Source: Batillaria attramentaria
Lineage: Eukaryota; Mollusca; Gastropoda; Batillariidae
Assembly: GCA_018292915.2 (NCBI GenBank)
Contig: JACVVK020000220.1
Coordinates: forward strand, 503,001 to 567,000
Direction: 5' to 3'
DNA: 64,000 bases
In this document: in pieces, positions 1 to 23,093 of the stretch
How the letters are laid out: each line of letters opens with the position of its first letter
Numbering within the stretch: position 1 is the stretch's first letter
Program-made: the position numbers and the translations under genes
Notes under the pieces: model-generated
Database searches by the model: none
What the model saw: the letters and a program-made list of their open reading frames with translations, nothing else
What the model was told of the DNA's origin: nothing

Positions 1-754
1 ATGTCGTGCATATCTGTGTCCATTTCTGATGAAACGCCACGGACTATTTTATATCAACAGCGGTGACCGGTACAGACTACATCGAGGCTGACGTTGGGTC
101 CTGTCACCTCCACGCAAGCAGGCGCGCATTGTGACGACGCCACCCAATACCTTTGGACCTGACGTTGGGGACGGGAGTTCCTACCTACGTGTGCCTTCTC
201 CACCTTGAAGACGGCGGCGTCCGTTCCGAGAGAAAGGGCGTATACACTCAGTAACGTACTCCTCCAACTGTCAGAGACAGAGCCACCAGAGCTATGAGTA
301 TAACTGACTACGACTGTTATCTCACGTTTGTGCTGTCAACTAATTTTGTCAGTAATTGCCGCCAAGTCGCCTGACACGTTCCGCGACAGAGGTAAGTGCT
401 TGTGCACCTGTACATGTTAAATGTATGTATTAACTGTTCGAGTGTCTGTGGTAAAGATTCTATATCATATTGTGAGCGTTTTCCGCGTCTGGTGTTGTCT
501 GGTTGCGAGCGGTATGTGCGCGAGTGGTTATTTGCGTGTGTGAACGTGTACGGGACGGTGGAAGGCAAGACCGGGTTGTGACATCTGATTTGATGGGATA
601 AGAGAACGGTGAAACATTTACTTTTTTTACGAGCGCTACAATGATATTGAGTGGGGGTCCAACCAAGAGTGATACCGACAAGCGTGATAATCGCCAAAAT
701 CTGACTGGCTTAACTAGGTCAACCCAAGCGCCATATCATTATATACAGGCCTCT

Positions 755-954
755 TATAAATACAGTCTAGTCATCTGAAAGAGGCAGTATCGTCCGTACA
801 CGTCTATCGGACTATGAAGAGTTGCTGGTTGCCTCCAAGCCGGATAATCTTCTCTTTTCAAAACACAAGAGAGCAATGATTGTCACAAGGGGACAAAGAG
901 ATTGAGGTCAGTCAGAGAATGTTTCGCGCAGTTTCGGCACGGCTTCTTTTTTAG

Positions 955-1012
<58 letters not shown>

Positions 1013-1133
1013 GCTACAATGAACTTTCTTTGGGCCCTACTAACTATGACATAGTCATCTCTCGCTGAACATTTCTTCTTAGAGCAGAAAGACAAGATAC
1101 TCATCGAACAACAGCCGGACGACGCGTTTGATA
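755..1133 (+). promoter_or_regulatory. possible TATA promoter and 5' leader of receptor gene A
   Basis: A TATAAATA sequence begins at about 755, roughly 30 bases before a plausible start around 785. The leader would run without a good splice donor to the ATG at 1134, crossing a (GT)n array at about 958-1010. Only the TATA sequence and its spacing from gene A's first coding exon support this. An upstream noncoding exon is also possible, because a strong donor (GAG|GTAAGT) sits near 390. Confidence 0.3.
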
Positions 1134-10837
<9,704 letters not shown>

Positions 10838-11139
10838 CATTTAGGTCCTGGAGAATTACTACAATTCCGACGTTTAAAAGAACATAAATATTGATGTACA
10901 TGACAGTGCTATCCATGGTGCCTGTCTGTTTTGGCGCGTATTTCTCATTTGTATTTAACATGAAATTACGTTAAGACTACAGTTCCGCATATGTTATATA
11001 GTAATGCAAGCTTTCTTACGCGTGCCACTATTACTGTAACTGATGTCCAGCTCATTGTCGTAACAGCTAGACGGGAACAAAAACTGCAAGTAGGTAATGT
11101 AACCCTTCTGCAACGTTCACGTATAACTGTTTAACTGCC
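10838..11139. other. gene A 3' flank
   Basis: Sequence after gene A's stop codon. No further exon or clear AATAAA signal was seen; a CATAAA variant lies near 10883. Confidence 0.5.
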
Positions 11140-12144
11140 TTAAAGATCTAAGCTCCCAACAAAACGCTTTCCGAAGTGTGAAAAAAAAATACAGAGTCGA
11201 CCGTGCAAGCACAGCCAACTCTGTCACATTTGCAGAGTTCACACAGCGTCCAGACAGCGACAAAAACCGTGCCAAAAAACAGCCCCCACTTCCGGGCTCC
11301 GTCCACGCTACTGTGCACATGATCCCCGTGCAACCCGGCTCATTATGTGACCACGCCGCGGATACGTCAGTTTAGACTGAGCGATGTCGGACATCGCGCA
11401 AGCTATGCTACTACCGGTAAGTACACGTATTTAAAGCAATTGTGTTTCTTGTGTAAACATTTTAACTCGAGCTTGCAGGACCAAAAGTAAAACCACAAGT
11501 TGGAGATGTTGCCGATAAAACGCGCTTGGCAAATCCGAGTGCCCGCGTGCTCTTCATTTCTCACACATCTCGTCAAATTTCCCCAAAAAAACTTACCGTC
11601 AACATTTGTTGCGCCATGCTGACGGCGACAGCACGGCATACGCGGAGCGACACTGACCAAATTCATAAGTGACACAACTTGTATGGGGGTCACTGCAGAC
11701 AGTACAGACAGCACTGCACGGACGAATGAACACTGCGCGTTTTATCGGCAACAACATCTCCAAATTGCAGTTTTACTTTTCGTTCTGCAAGCTCGAGCTG
11801 AATCGTTTAGGCTAACAGAAACAAATTTGCTTTCCAATACGTGTACCTACCGGTAGTAGCATAGCTTACGCCATAGGCCTACCAGTCCAACATCGCTCAG
11901 TCGTCTGAACTTACGTATCCGCGGCGTGGTCACATAATGAGCCGCGTTGCACGGGAATGTGCACAGTACCGTGGACGGAGCCCGACAGGAAGTGGGTGCA
12001 GTATTTCGGCACTGTTTTGTCGGTGTATCTGGACACTGTGTGAACTCTGCAAATGTGACAGAGTTGACTGTGCTTGCATGGTCGACTTTGTAATTTTTTT
12101 TTTCGCACTTCGGAAAGCTTTTTGTTTGGAGCTTAGATCTTTAA
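11140..12144. mobile_element. TTAA-flanked foldback element (non-autonomous DNA transposon)
   Basis: The left end reads TTAAAGATCTAAGC and the right end GCTTAGATCTTTAA. The two arms are imperfect inverted copies of each other: left about 11140-11522, right about 11737-12144. They share, for example, the CGCGG...GTGACC block (about 11340-11365 against 11915-11940) and the GATAAAACGCGC block. A spacer of about 210 bases separates them. TTAA at both ends is the target site used by piggyBac-type elements, though the tips do not show a CCC start. No transposase is present, and the open frames inside are shadows of the arms. Confidence 0.8.
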
Positions 12145-12963
12145 ACACATGTTTACATTTTACTGGTTTTCTGTGTTTGTATTTTATACTGGTTAACTTA
12201 GGTGTGCGCAGTTTTATCTAACGCGTCTAAAGTGAGTCTTTCTTAAGCCGTCTCTTATCATTGATGACTGTGACTGTTCACTCATGTATTCGAAAATGAC
12301 ACGCACACTGGTCACATAAAACTTTGTAAATGTACTATTCCTGATGACTGTGATACTGTTTGTACTGAATAACTAGATTTCATCGGACAGTAAAATGAAT
12401 GATGGCGTCTTTTACTGAATGTTGAGAGTTTTCCTTGACTGACCAATGTTTTCCTGAAAATGACTTATTTGTGAAAAGTAGGCCTTTATTAAATTTGTGA
12501 CCCGTTCTCAGGGGCCATAAGTCAAACATTATCAATTTTGAGATGTGTATATCACTGCAATTAACTGGTTATGCAGTTTAATTCACTATAAGAATGAAAG
12601 CTGTACTACTAAAATTGACAGAGATGTCAGCAGTTGAAGTTGGCTACTCACAAGGCAGCCATACTGACCCCCGGCACTCTTTTCCCTTGTTGCGGTGTTC
12701 GGCCTAGCGCGACTTACAGTCCCTTTCGCGAGAGCGGGTCACATTTATCCACGCAAAAGGTTTACTGTACTCTCATGTATTGTACCGTGCTCTGCTGTAC
12801 CCTTGTTGTTTTCAGTGTTGACGTGGCGAATAAGCCCTTCCAGTAAAATAGCCAGTCATCGCCGAGAAGTGAATACCATGAAACATACAGGGTTTCAGAT
12901 AAACTGGTTACGTGCATGACATTTCAGTTGCACAATCTAACACATGAGAACTCCAGCAACAAC

Positions 12964-13150
12964 AGTTAGTTAGTTAGTTAGTTAGGGCTTAACGCCGCGC
13001 AAGCAACAAACACTATTTCGCGGCTACCACCACCACCACACCCAACAACAAAAGCTACAGCCCCTATAACACCAAAGCACCATTTGGAATATTTTTAAGG
13101 TACAAAACAAGAAGGAGCATTTCTAATACACAGTCTAAGTTATATCTAGA
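12964..13150 (+). mobile_element. GTTAG-headed dispersed repeat
   Basis: (GTTA)n is followed by GGGCTTAACGCCGCGCAAGC and AACAAA...TTCGCGGCT. The same head occurs at 56871. Reverse-oriented ends occur at about 51218-51260 and 57813-57845. A short interspersed element of unknown class. Confidence 0.7.
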
Positions 13151-13628
13151 CAAAGAGGTGTAGAATATCAATGCTGAAGAAGTTTGGGACAGTCGGGCGC
13201 ATTCAGTTTCATGTGTTCTAATTTCTAAGAAACAACAACTTTACTCGAGCTTTAGGCGATAAATGTTGGCGTTTCCAATCGCCTGATGTATGTGGAGCAA
13301 AGGGCACGACTTATACGCACCAGGCGTCAACGAGGCACAGCAGATCACTGGGCGTACGAAAGGGGCACAGTGTCTTCTGGCGTTGGATAGGGTCCAATGT
13401 TTTGGGAGACATTGAAATCACGCCATAGCACCTAGGTTACGTGGACTGTTATTCCGAGTTGTTATACTGCTGTTATTATCACAGGGTGAAGGACGCCTAC
13501 GACTGTTTGTTTACTTATTACGTGACGTTTGTCAGGCTGTATTAGAGGTATAGCTTTACGTGCACACTTGAACTTCAGTATCAGAGCTGTGATAATATTA
13601 TTTCCATTTGAGTGTCACAATGCGCTTG

Positions 13629-13631
<3 letters not shown>

Positions 13632-13720
<89 letters not shown>

Positions 13721-13993
13721 TCGTTTAGGATTAGTCTTCCTAGGCACAGGGAAATATTTTATGTACAAGTTTTTAAGTCTTTCACAAAAAAACAAAGCAC
13801 GTTTTGTGTATATATTCTGTACATTTTGTGTGTATATATGTGGCATACTGTTGTAAATTTATATATGATATGCTTTATGATTCAATGATGTAAAAACTCA
13901 TCTTTGTTCGATGGGAAAAAATGTGTGTATGAAAAGTGTAACACGTATTCAGTGACTTGTAAATGTATGTTTACAAGAGAGCGCGCGTGCGTG

Positions 13994-14038
<45 letters not shown>
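13632..14038. repeat. (TC)n(AC)n and (GA)n microsatellites
   Basis: TC then AC array at about 13632-13719, and a GA array at about 13998-14038. Open frames here ([12 protein letters not shown]) are only repeat translations. Confidence 0.97.
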
Positions 14039-14041
<3 letters not shown>

Positions 14042-14921
14042 CATTCATGCTCACGATGTCCAGATCAAGGACAAAAGTGCACCTTCTACTCACCATCCCC
14101 GCCCATCTACCTCACACCCCTACCCCACACCACCCTTTCTTTGACTGCATCCCACTAAAAGAAACCGAACAAAACAAAAAGACAGCAACAACAAACAAAC
14201 AGAAGAACAAAGATAACAACAAAAAACCCCACATCTATATAGAGGAACATATATATTTAACGAATGTGATAATAGGTGTCATATATCACAGCCGGGATAT
14301 CTAGCTCATGATAAAACTTTACTCTGCACTAGTATAACTGTTAAAACCTAACCAAATTAATTGTTCCCTTTGCTATCACCCAGTGGACCCCTGTGAAACG
14401 AACCCGCGTGACAGAAACATTCCTGGTTCACGCGAAAGTGTTACATAGAGCCAGGGAGGACTAAATTTTGCAACGACACATCAAAATGCCCTGTATGTAG
14501 GCACGGGCGTGCAAAAAAAGGTCATTAGTAATTTCCTTGTACTGTTGTCGTTCTTTTATGTCGCACGCAGAGTTAGCACAAAACTAGGCGAGCACATACA
14601 TGATGACTTGGTACTTGCCAATCCACAATGCTCGAGGCGACAGAAGCCAGTTTAATGTTGCGAAATTGACAACAATAGTAACAACACAACAACATTTTTA
14701 GCAGCAGATAATCTTTTTTACTCCAAACCAACTCAAGAGCTCAGGAACTGAATTTGATTTAAAACTCAAAACAAAACCCACCAAAACCAGAATACAACAA
14801 CAACAAAACAAAGAGACAAGCAAGGAAAGAAACAACAAACTTTAACAACTACCACACACACACACACAGATTAATTGGCACAGTGCCAAAAGAAGATAGA
14901 GAAAAGATAAGGTTTCTAAAT

Positions 14922-15052
<131 letters not shown>

Positions 15053-15428
15053 TAAGGAAACTAGATACTATCTAGCTATTCTCTGTCACTAACTTCACAT
15101 GTGTGTAGTTAGGTTACGTTATCTGTTTACTTCAACTGTGTCACTACCTTTACATAATTGTTCCCAAATACAAGCGTTAAGATTTGTGTAACCCGGCTAT
15201 GTTAAAAATAGTGTCGGTGTCACATATCTGTCCCTTTACGGGGACATGCATACACACAGCACACATTCTTCAAGCAAAAGCCTTGGGTCATTGTGACAGT
15301 ACAACTGCCTTCCATTGCCACAAGTTGCCAGCTAAAGCAAAAGTCACCTCTCATTGCAAATGCGTGTGTTCAGGTAGGGTGTTGTACATACTAGTTTCTG
15401 AATTTCGTGCACATGCGCATGTGCGGCA

Positions 15429-15432
<4 letters not shown>

Positions 15433-15516
<84 letters not shown>

Positions 15517-15628
15517 TATCACGTATACCCACCAGAAGTGAATGTAAAGAATTAAAGTGAAATTGAATATACGATTGTTTCTTGCTTTGTCTCTCGCGCA
15601 CCCGCGTACACCCCACACCCTCTCTGTC

Positions 15629-15685
<57 letters not shown>

Positions 15686-15690
15686 CACAC
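15433..15690. repeat. (TG)n(AG)n and (CTGT)n(TC)n microsatellites
   Basis: TG then AG array at 15433-15517, followed by CTGT and TC arrays at about 15620-15682. Confidence 0.97.
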
Positions 15691-16309
15691 ATAAATACAA
15701 ATAAGTAGTTAGTAAGAAAATAAATGAATGAATAAATAAATAAATAAATAATTTTATTAATTGGTTCAAGGCAAAAATAACGGAAAATTTCTCAAACCCA
15801 TATTTAGAAAACAACAACAACAACAACAAAAATGTTAAATGTCTCAAAACCCTTTACAACAACAACAACAACAACAACAGCAACAAAACTTTGTATGTGA
15901 CTTGAAATTCACCGAACCTCCTTGTTTATTTGATTTGAGCAAGGTTCATATTGTGCGACTGTGTACACGTCCTGTTGTTAACCCTGATTCATCTCCTGAG
16001 CGAAACTCCCGTATGTGGGCCACATACTGTAACAACAAAGTGGGTCGCCAGCCTGTTTTGCTTATGACTCGATCACAACGAAATGTGGGTTAAGGGTGAA
16101 ATACTTTGCTTGACCTTAGGGTTAGGCCTGGCCTTTCATTTAGTCATTCCTGAGAAATACGGATTTCTACGAATTGTGAGTGTGCCCGAATCATGGAGGG
16201 GGCAAAACTATCACACAAAAGCCAACACTTTGGGAGTGCTCCAGTTATCGGCCTTGAATTTCTTCATGTTGCTATCGGCCAAAGAACACAAATACACGAG
16301 CTCTCAAAA

Positions 16310-16545
16310 TGCCTATATATTTCCTATTAGCCCCAGGCATCATAGTCACCCCTACAAATGCTTCAATCTAAAAAAAAAAAAAAAAAACATCACGCACAGA
16401 TCATTCAAGGGCACGCACCTGACAGGAGTTAACAAAATTAATTTGAATGTCTCCTTTCCGCCCACGCCCCACTGGAGTAATGCTAGTGTACTTTCTGTTT
16501 AGGCCAGAAAGCCGCTTCATTCAAATCCACTCGCGTCGCTGTAAC
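16310..16545 (+). repeat. dispersed repeat, copy 1
   Basis: Similar in order and sequence to 19313-19530. Shared blocks include ATCATAGTCACCCC, CAGATCATTCAA, GACAGGAGTT and TGAATGTCTCCTTTCCG. No coding potential was recognised. Confidence 0.75.
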
Positions 16546-16892
16546 CACTCTCCAGCGCAAAAAGTCCAACATTCCCTGGCAGCTTGCCTCTTGTTGCAGC
16601 CCTCTGGTATGCACCTTGGGCTACAAAGTACAACAATCACGAAAATCACGCTTTTTCATGACAACAAAAATCTTTACAAAACTAGCACTCTCGCCAAACA
16701 GGGTTCTCCAAGGAATACCAAACATGACCCCACGGTCAAGTTGTGTCCTGCTGTGATGAGTCGTTGACTGAACTCATTCTGTCACTGACTGTCAAACATA
16801 TCATCCAGTCACGCAGTTACAGAGGGCTGGAATTACTTGGAACAAGACACTCAGCTCAAAGTACGCAAGTACACAGAGTCGGTTGAAGGATG

Positions 16893-17073
16893 GAGCTACC
16901 TGAACAGACAGAGAACCGCGACAGAGCATTTGACTTTCAATGCTCGGGTCGTGGGTTCGAACCCTAGCAGGGATCGAAAAAATGGTCTGCCCCCCCTTAT
17001 TCTGTCTTTGATATGATCCTTATTTGGTGGAAAAAGACACTAAACCCCTAAACACCCACCCACTCACCCAGAA
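16893..17073 (+). mobile_element. degenerate tRNA-derived SINE
   Basis: Keeps CTTTCAATGCTCGGGTCGTG, a GGTTCGAACCC B-box, TCTTTGATATGATCC and a GTGGAAAAAGACACTAAAC tail. The central TTTTTCTCGTTG block is altered. Confidence 0.75.
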
Positions 17074-18038
17074 AACCATCGAAATTTCGGGTGCATATTG
17101 GACAACAAAAACATGTGAATAAGTTGTGCGGATTAGACCTAAATCCACAAGTTTCTTTACATTTCTGTATTACGGCTAGTTTTTGGTTTCCTGTCTCAGG
17201 CATGCCCCAGAGTACTGCTTGTATGACATGTACTGCTGGAACTCGATCAGTTCCAGTGATTTGCATTTTGTTTGTTTGTTATGAATAGGCATAATCCAGA
17301 TTATATTACAGCCTAATGAGTACACCTGGAAATAAACAAGTCACCAACAGAGAAGTCTTTGGGTTCCTGTACAGTGTCTTACAAACCAGTGAAGCAACGA
17401 TGTAATATACACCTACTGATAAAACCTGTTCTGGGATGTGGCTCAATTTTCTCACTAGGTTCATAAGAACGCGTTTTGTGTCGCCTGTTGTATGAGTGAA
17501 GGACACACCATTCACATGAGAGTTTAAAGAGACAGAAAAAAAACAACAACAAGTGGAGTGTGTGGATTTAATAGAATGACTGGGAATTGTATGGACTGGC
17601 TGGGTTTTTAAATGTATGGACTAACTTGGTTGTTTTATGGCTAGAAATGGATAAATGTGTCGAAGCGATGGAGACATATAAATTGACTACGCATTGTATT
17701 TAATATACTCAAGACATTCTGTGATCGCACCATCCACTGAGCGTACATTATCCTGTTTAGAATTCACACCCATAATCTGCATATTCGTCGTTTACATTCA
17801 GTTTGTGTTACAGGTGATCTCCCCTTACTTGCGTTTGGTTACAAAGACCTGCATGATACTGACACAAGAGACATAAAGATACCTTAAACACTCCTACGCA
17901 TCACCAAAATCAGTAACTACTATGACCTTTATAGGACATTAAGTTTGTCACTTTTTTTTTTTTTTTTTTTTTGGGGGGGGGGGGGGCGATTCTGAGTATT
18001 TACAAGTGTAACAAAGTAGCCTTTCGGATGTGCACGTA

Positions 18039-18144
<106 letters not shown>

Positions 18145-18294
18145 GTAGCATCCACAGAAGTGTACTGGTGAATGCAATAGTGTGTTCTACATTAGAACTG
18201 CTAATCTGTGCAGTGCTTGCAAAACTACATGTACATGTAGTATAATACCTGGCGTGTGATAATGCTGGTTCTGCATTCTTTCTCTTTCACTACC

Positions 18295-18345
18295 AAAACT
18301 TACTCTGCCAAAACCTTTACCGTTGGAAAATAAAGATTATTGTCC
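18295..18345 (-). mobile_element. 3' tail of a dispersed element
   Basis: The AAACCTTTACCGTTG...AATAAAG sequence is the reverse complement of the (GAT)n GAAACTTTATTT..CAACGGTAAAAG unit found near 44560 and 58974. Three occurrences mark a dispersed family. Confidence 0.6.
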
Positions 18346-18352
18346 TTGTCCT

Positions 18353-18525
<173 letters not shown>

Positions 18526-18852
18526 CACATGAATTAATTGTTTTATGAAACATGACAGTCATATATTTACAAGGAAATACACATATGTCATTTACAGAGA
18601 GTTACCTGGAAGAAAGGTGCATGACGCAAATATCGATTCGATTGTATTGAACAATAAAAAAAATCATACTGAAATGTGTCAGATAAATTTACACTACTGC
18701 ACTCTACTCTTTATAAAGTAAATTACTATTTTTCTAGAATATATGAATATGACAGATTTATTTTCAAATTTAAACTCGCAAGTCATGCTCCTTTCTTGTA
18801 ACAAGAAATGCCTTAGAGAAAACGAATGTACTGTACACAAAACAATAACCTG

Positions 18853-18949
<97 letters not shown>

Positions 18950-19312
18950 CGTCGAGAAAAATGAGCTAAAAAAAAAACAAAACAACAGCACAAGAAAAGA
19001 ATAACCTTCAAGTGCTGGTTAGACACAATAAAAGAAAGACAGAACGAATTTGATGCTTCGAAGGTATGTTAAAAAAGAGAATAAGCTTCAGGTGCAGGGT
19101 AGACTGCTCCATTGCAAACACACTTGTGCTCTTCTGCAGCCCGCATTTTATGCGATGAGTTCTTCACTGACGCTGGAAAAGTCTTTCAAAACCAAACAAA
19201 AACTGAAGAACTACAATCCAGTTTACAAACATAACAGAGTTATTTGGGTGTGTTACATCCATTCTTAGTCTTGTAACACATGCAGGTCGAAGGACACATT
19301 ACACAGGGCCGC

Positions 19313-19530
19313 AAACTATCAATATATTCCCTCCTAGCCTCGGGGATCATAGTCACCCCCACAAAAGCTTCAAACTAAAAACAATTACTACCATGAACAG
19401 ATCATTCAAACACGCACCCGACAGGAGTTTATCAAAATTTGAATGTCTCCTTTCCGTTCAGGCTTCACTGGAGTAATGCACGTCTACTTTCTCTTTGGGC
19501 CAGACAGCCAGTTCACACAAACCCGCTTGA
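19313..19530 (+). repeat. dispersed repeat, copy 2
   Basis: Second copy of the 16310-16545 repeat, in the same orientation about 3 kb downstream and roughly 400 bases before the end of gene B. Confidence 0.75.
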
Positions 19531-19629
19531 GTCACTTGTGTCCGACTTCTTTGCAAAAGGTCTCAGCTTCACTGTGTCATTTGTGTTTACATAATGGTTC
19601 TGTAAGTGAAAACTAGATCGGTTCTTTTG

Positions 19630-20669
19630 TTACTGTTGTAGCTCATGGTGACGTTTCGGCACCTTCTTCCTTTTGGTCCTCGTCACAACACAGTTTTCAT
19701 ACGCTGGTCCCTCGTTATCGTCGTGCCTTTGTCGGCCCTTCTTTCTTCCATTACCTGAAGCCGGCAGCGGCTGCATAGACAGATGCTCATGTGACTCACC
19801 CCGTCTACTGGGGCCTGCGACTGCATACGGGACATTTGCGTAATGCTCAGCGGCTCTGTTACCAGCGAAAGGAGACGGGACCAAGTATCCCGCGGAGTCG
19901 ACCGGTAGCGGCAAAGGCTGTACAGGCCGCTGTGCTTGGCCATCTGCAGCAGAGACATAGCCAGACAATTAGCCCCCCTTCTAAGTCGTGTTATTTTCGT
20001 CAAATAGTAAGGAATAAGAAATGTCAACAAAGTATTACGGATTTTCTTAATACCACCTCCTCCTCTCCCCCCCCCCTCTCCCCCGCGTATTCACACTATG
20101 TTTCTAAACAGCTGAAACCTCCGTCGTGGTTTTCCTGGCTTCATGAATAAACATCATCTTTCCTAATCGAAGAGAAAATATTGATGAACACAAACAAGGA
20201 ATTCAAACAAGGAATTTAACAAGAAGCTCAAACAAGGAATTCAAACAATCAAATAAACAGGCAAACAAAAATAACAACAACAACAATAATCTAACCGTTT
20301 CTGCCACCCCCCTGAACTTCCTGGTAGAAATTCTCACTGCTGTCAGGGCGACTGTGTCTGTTCTGGTCGTCTTTTGGCGACTCTGCACGCGCTTGAGCTG
20401 CTCTTCTAGCTACAAAATAGACATAATTATTGAAAACAAAAATTGTCAGAAAAGGAAAGATTGCCAGCGTGTACAAAAAGACCACAAAACCAAACAGAAA
20501 TCTATGTTTTGCATTTGTATTTTCAGCGTGTCTTGAGTTTTTGATGATGATTTCAAAACGACTTAATAATAATAATGATAAAGGGTATTATGTTGCGCCC
20601 CATCTCATAAGAGCTCAACTCAGGGCGCATACATAAACTACACATAACATACAAAAAACATAAACGTTC

Positions 20670-20716
<47 letters not shown>

Positions 20717-22999
20717 GCGCGCGCGCGCGCGCGCTCGCGACACACACACTGATTTAGTTTTTGCAGAGGTGGAGAGCGGGGAGGGGAGGAGATGGGGGGC
20801 TTGGTTCTACGGCATGGAGAAAAATGTGTTTTAAGGTGGGACTTAAAGACTGCTCACGACTTACTATGTTAACTCGGCGTATTACCGTATTAAAAACAAG
20901 ATTGTTTGATTGCATGGTTATATGGGGGGTTAGAGTCCTTTTATGAGTTCACATACGAGTGGCAGCAAAGATGAGTCAAACGAAAAAAAGCTAGCACACT
21001 TTGACTCCAGCAAGAAGAGATCAAGATAGCATCAAATGTCTAATTTTAAGTGACCATTTATGAGTTCAGAAACAACTGACCTCTTCTAACACAGACGATG
21101 CTCACAAATACAACGATGACCACCACTCCAACACTGGTCCCCACAGTGATCAGCTTGTCCCAGTCCACGTCCTCTGAGTCAGAAGTCAGGTTTGCAAATC
21201 GCAAGTCTCCATTACTGGACGAGTCATTTGAAATAGCCTCAGTTTCGTCAGTTTCGCTGATCGCTTGTCCTGTTCTGACTTCGTGTGTGCCACTTTGCGT
21301 TCCTGCCGATAATGTACCTGTTTTATTTTGGGTTGTTTATATGGCTGGGTATTTATATTTTGGCTGATAGAACATATTGAAGAGCATTAGTTTTAGCTAT
21401 TTTGGTGTGAGTTATTATATGAAGAATAAAAACTAAGAAGAACAAAGGCGCATTATCCAGTTAAATGGGTCATTGAACACATCGAACTAAACCCAACAAA
21501 CACGCTTATGGGAGCCACGCGCATTCATGCCCGCCGTGTGCTCGACGAAAAGCAACTAACACAGAAACTAACGACAAACAAATGAACAAAACACCCCACA
21601 ATATCCAAGCTGAACTCAAACGCCTCGCCTTGCAAAACGATGGCAAAAATGTGTAGTACTTCTGGGCTTACCTCCACTGTCCTCTTCACGTAGTTTGCGT
21701 CATTTTTCCATCGGGCGCTTATGCAACGAGTAGTCTCTTTGACTGCAAACCTGACAATATTTATCAGCCTCCTGGCGACTCGTTGAGTTTGAACATAAGC
21801 TATACGCTGCATGTTCAGAGTGTAAGAATTGGATTAAACTGTACTCACCATCGTTTACAATTAGTGAGAAGTCGATATGTCCAGTTCCCGCGTCATTAGT
21901 GAGTTCCAGCCGCCACTGACCCTCCTCTTTCCTCACATTGTCCAGCCGGACAGTCAGCGTCAGGTCAGGCGGGGTCCCGGTTATGAAAAGACTGTGAAAT
22001 CAAACGACTCATTTAAAATGTACTTCCTGTTCTACATATATACATTTGCTTTGAGAGAAGACTTAACTGGATTACACTCTTCTAGATGCACGCACTAACA
22101 TTCACAACAAACATTTACAAGAAACACTTACAACAAACATCTACCTGCCAGTGATACTTGGTAATGCAATGGATACTAACGATAATGATAATGCATCAGA
22201 GACCTCCCATTCCTACTAGCCCATCAGAAACAATACTACCAGATATTAACCATCTTGCTCCTGTCGACGCAAAAAAGAACAAGAAAATGGCTGGGTAAAT
22301 ATTTTTTTCATTAATTTAAACAGAAACATTTAGAGAAATACCCCAGTGACAAAACTCAAAATTGCACCTCGAACAGTCCACTGGAGGAGCTGATCTTGAC
22401 ATGGTCTGGAGGCGGCATCCTTTAATTACTGAGGAGTGAGATCTGATGAGAAATGTAAGACGGGTACTCTTTCCAGGTGACACGGTAAACCCTTCGTCTT
22501 TTCCCACAAACGCTGGAGGGCCTGTTAACAGATTATTTAAAGGAACAACTTTAAGGGGCGACTTTCTTGTCTCTTTCTTCGTTTGTGTGAGGAGAGGGTT
22601 TTTTTAACTTTAAATACTGACCATTTAGTATCGAAACATTCTTTCTATTAATATTCTCCGAATAGCGAATTACTCTCTTGATAAATTGAAAGAAGAAGAG
22701 GAATAGTTTTAAAAGTTATGTCACTCCTCCTATGTATACCTCTCAAGTTTTGTTTTTGGGACATGCAGCCGCATGCCTCAACCTAAATCGTATATTAAAA
22801 TAATTCACAGAACTGTACTGAACCTACAGTAACAACAAAGAATATATAACGCAAGGGTCCTCAATGATCCTACCTCTGTGTTTACACATTACGTATGAAA
22901 CTCAATGTTTCGTTTTCTGTTGCCTTCGTCTATCACGGAAATGTATGAATTCACTTCACTTCAATATCTGAATTCACTTTGACTTCAGAAAAAGAAAAA

Positions 23000-23093
<94 letters not shown>

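Noticed and set aside
11117..12221. Small open frames in the foldback region
   Set aside because: Equivalent frames occur on both arms and strands as a result of the inverted repeat; no homology recognised.
15344..15847. 167-residue open frame on the minus strand
   Set aside because: Composed mainly of TC, TG and AATA microsatellite translation (THTHTH, RERERE); no family or splice structure.
19683..20150. Overlapping open frames opposite or beside gene B's last exon
   Set aside because: Shadows of the minus-strand tail exon; no splice logic or similarity.
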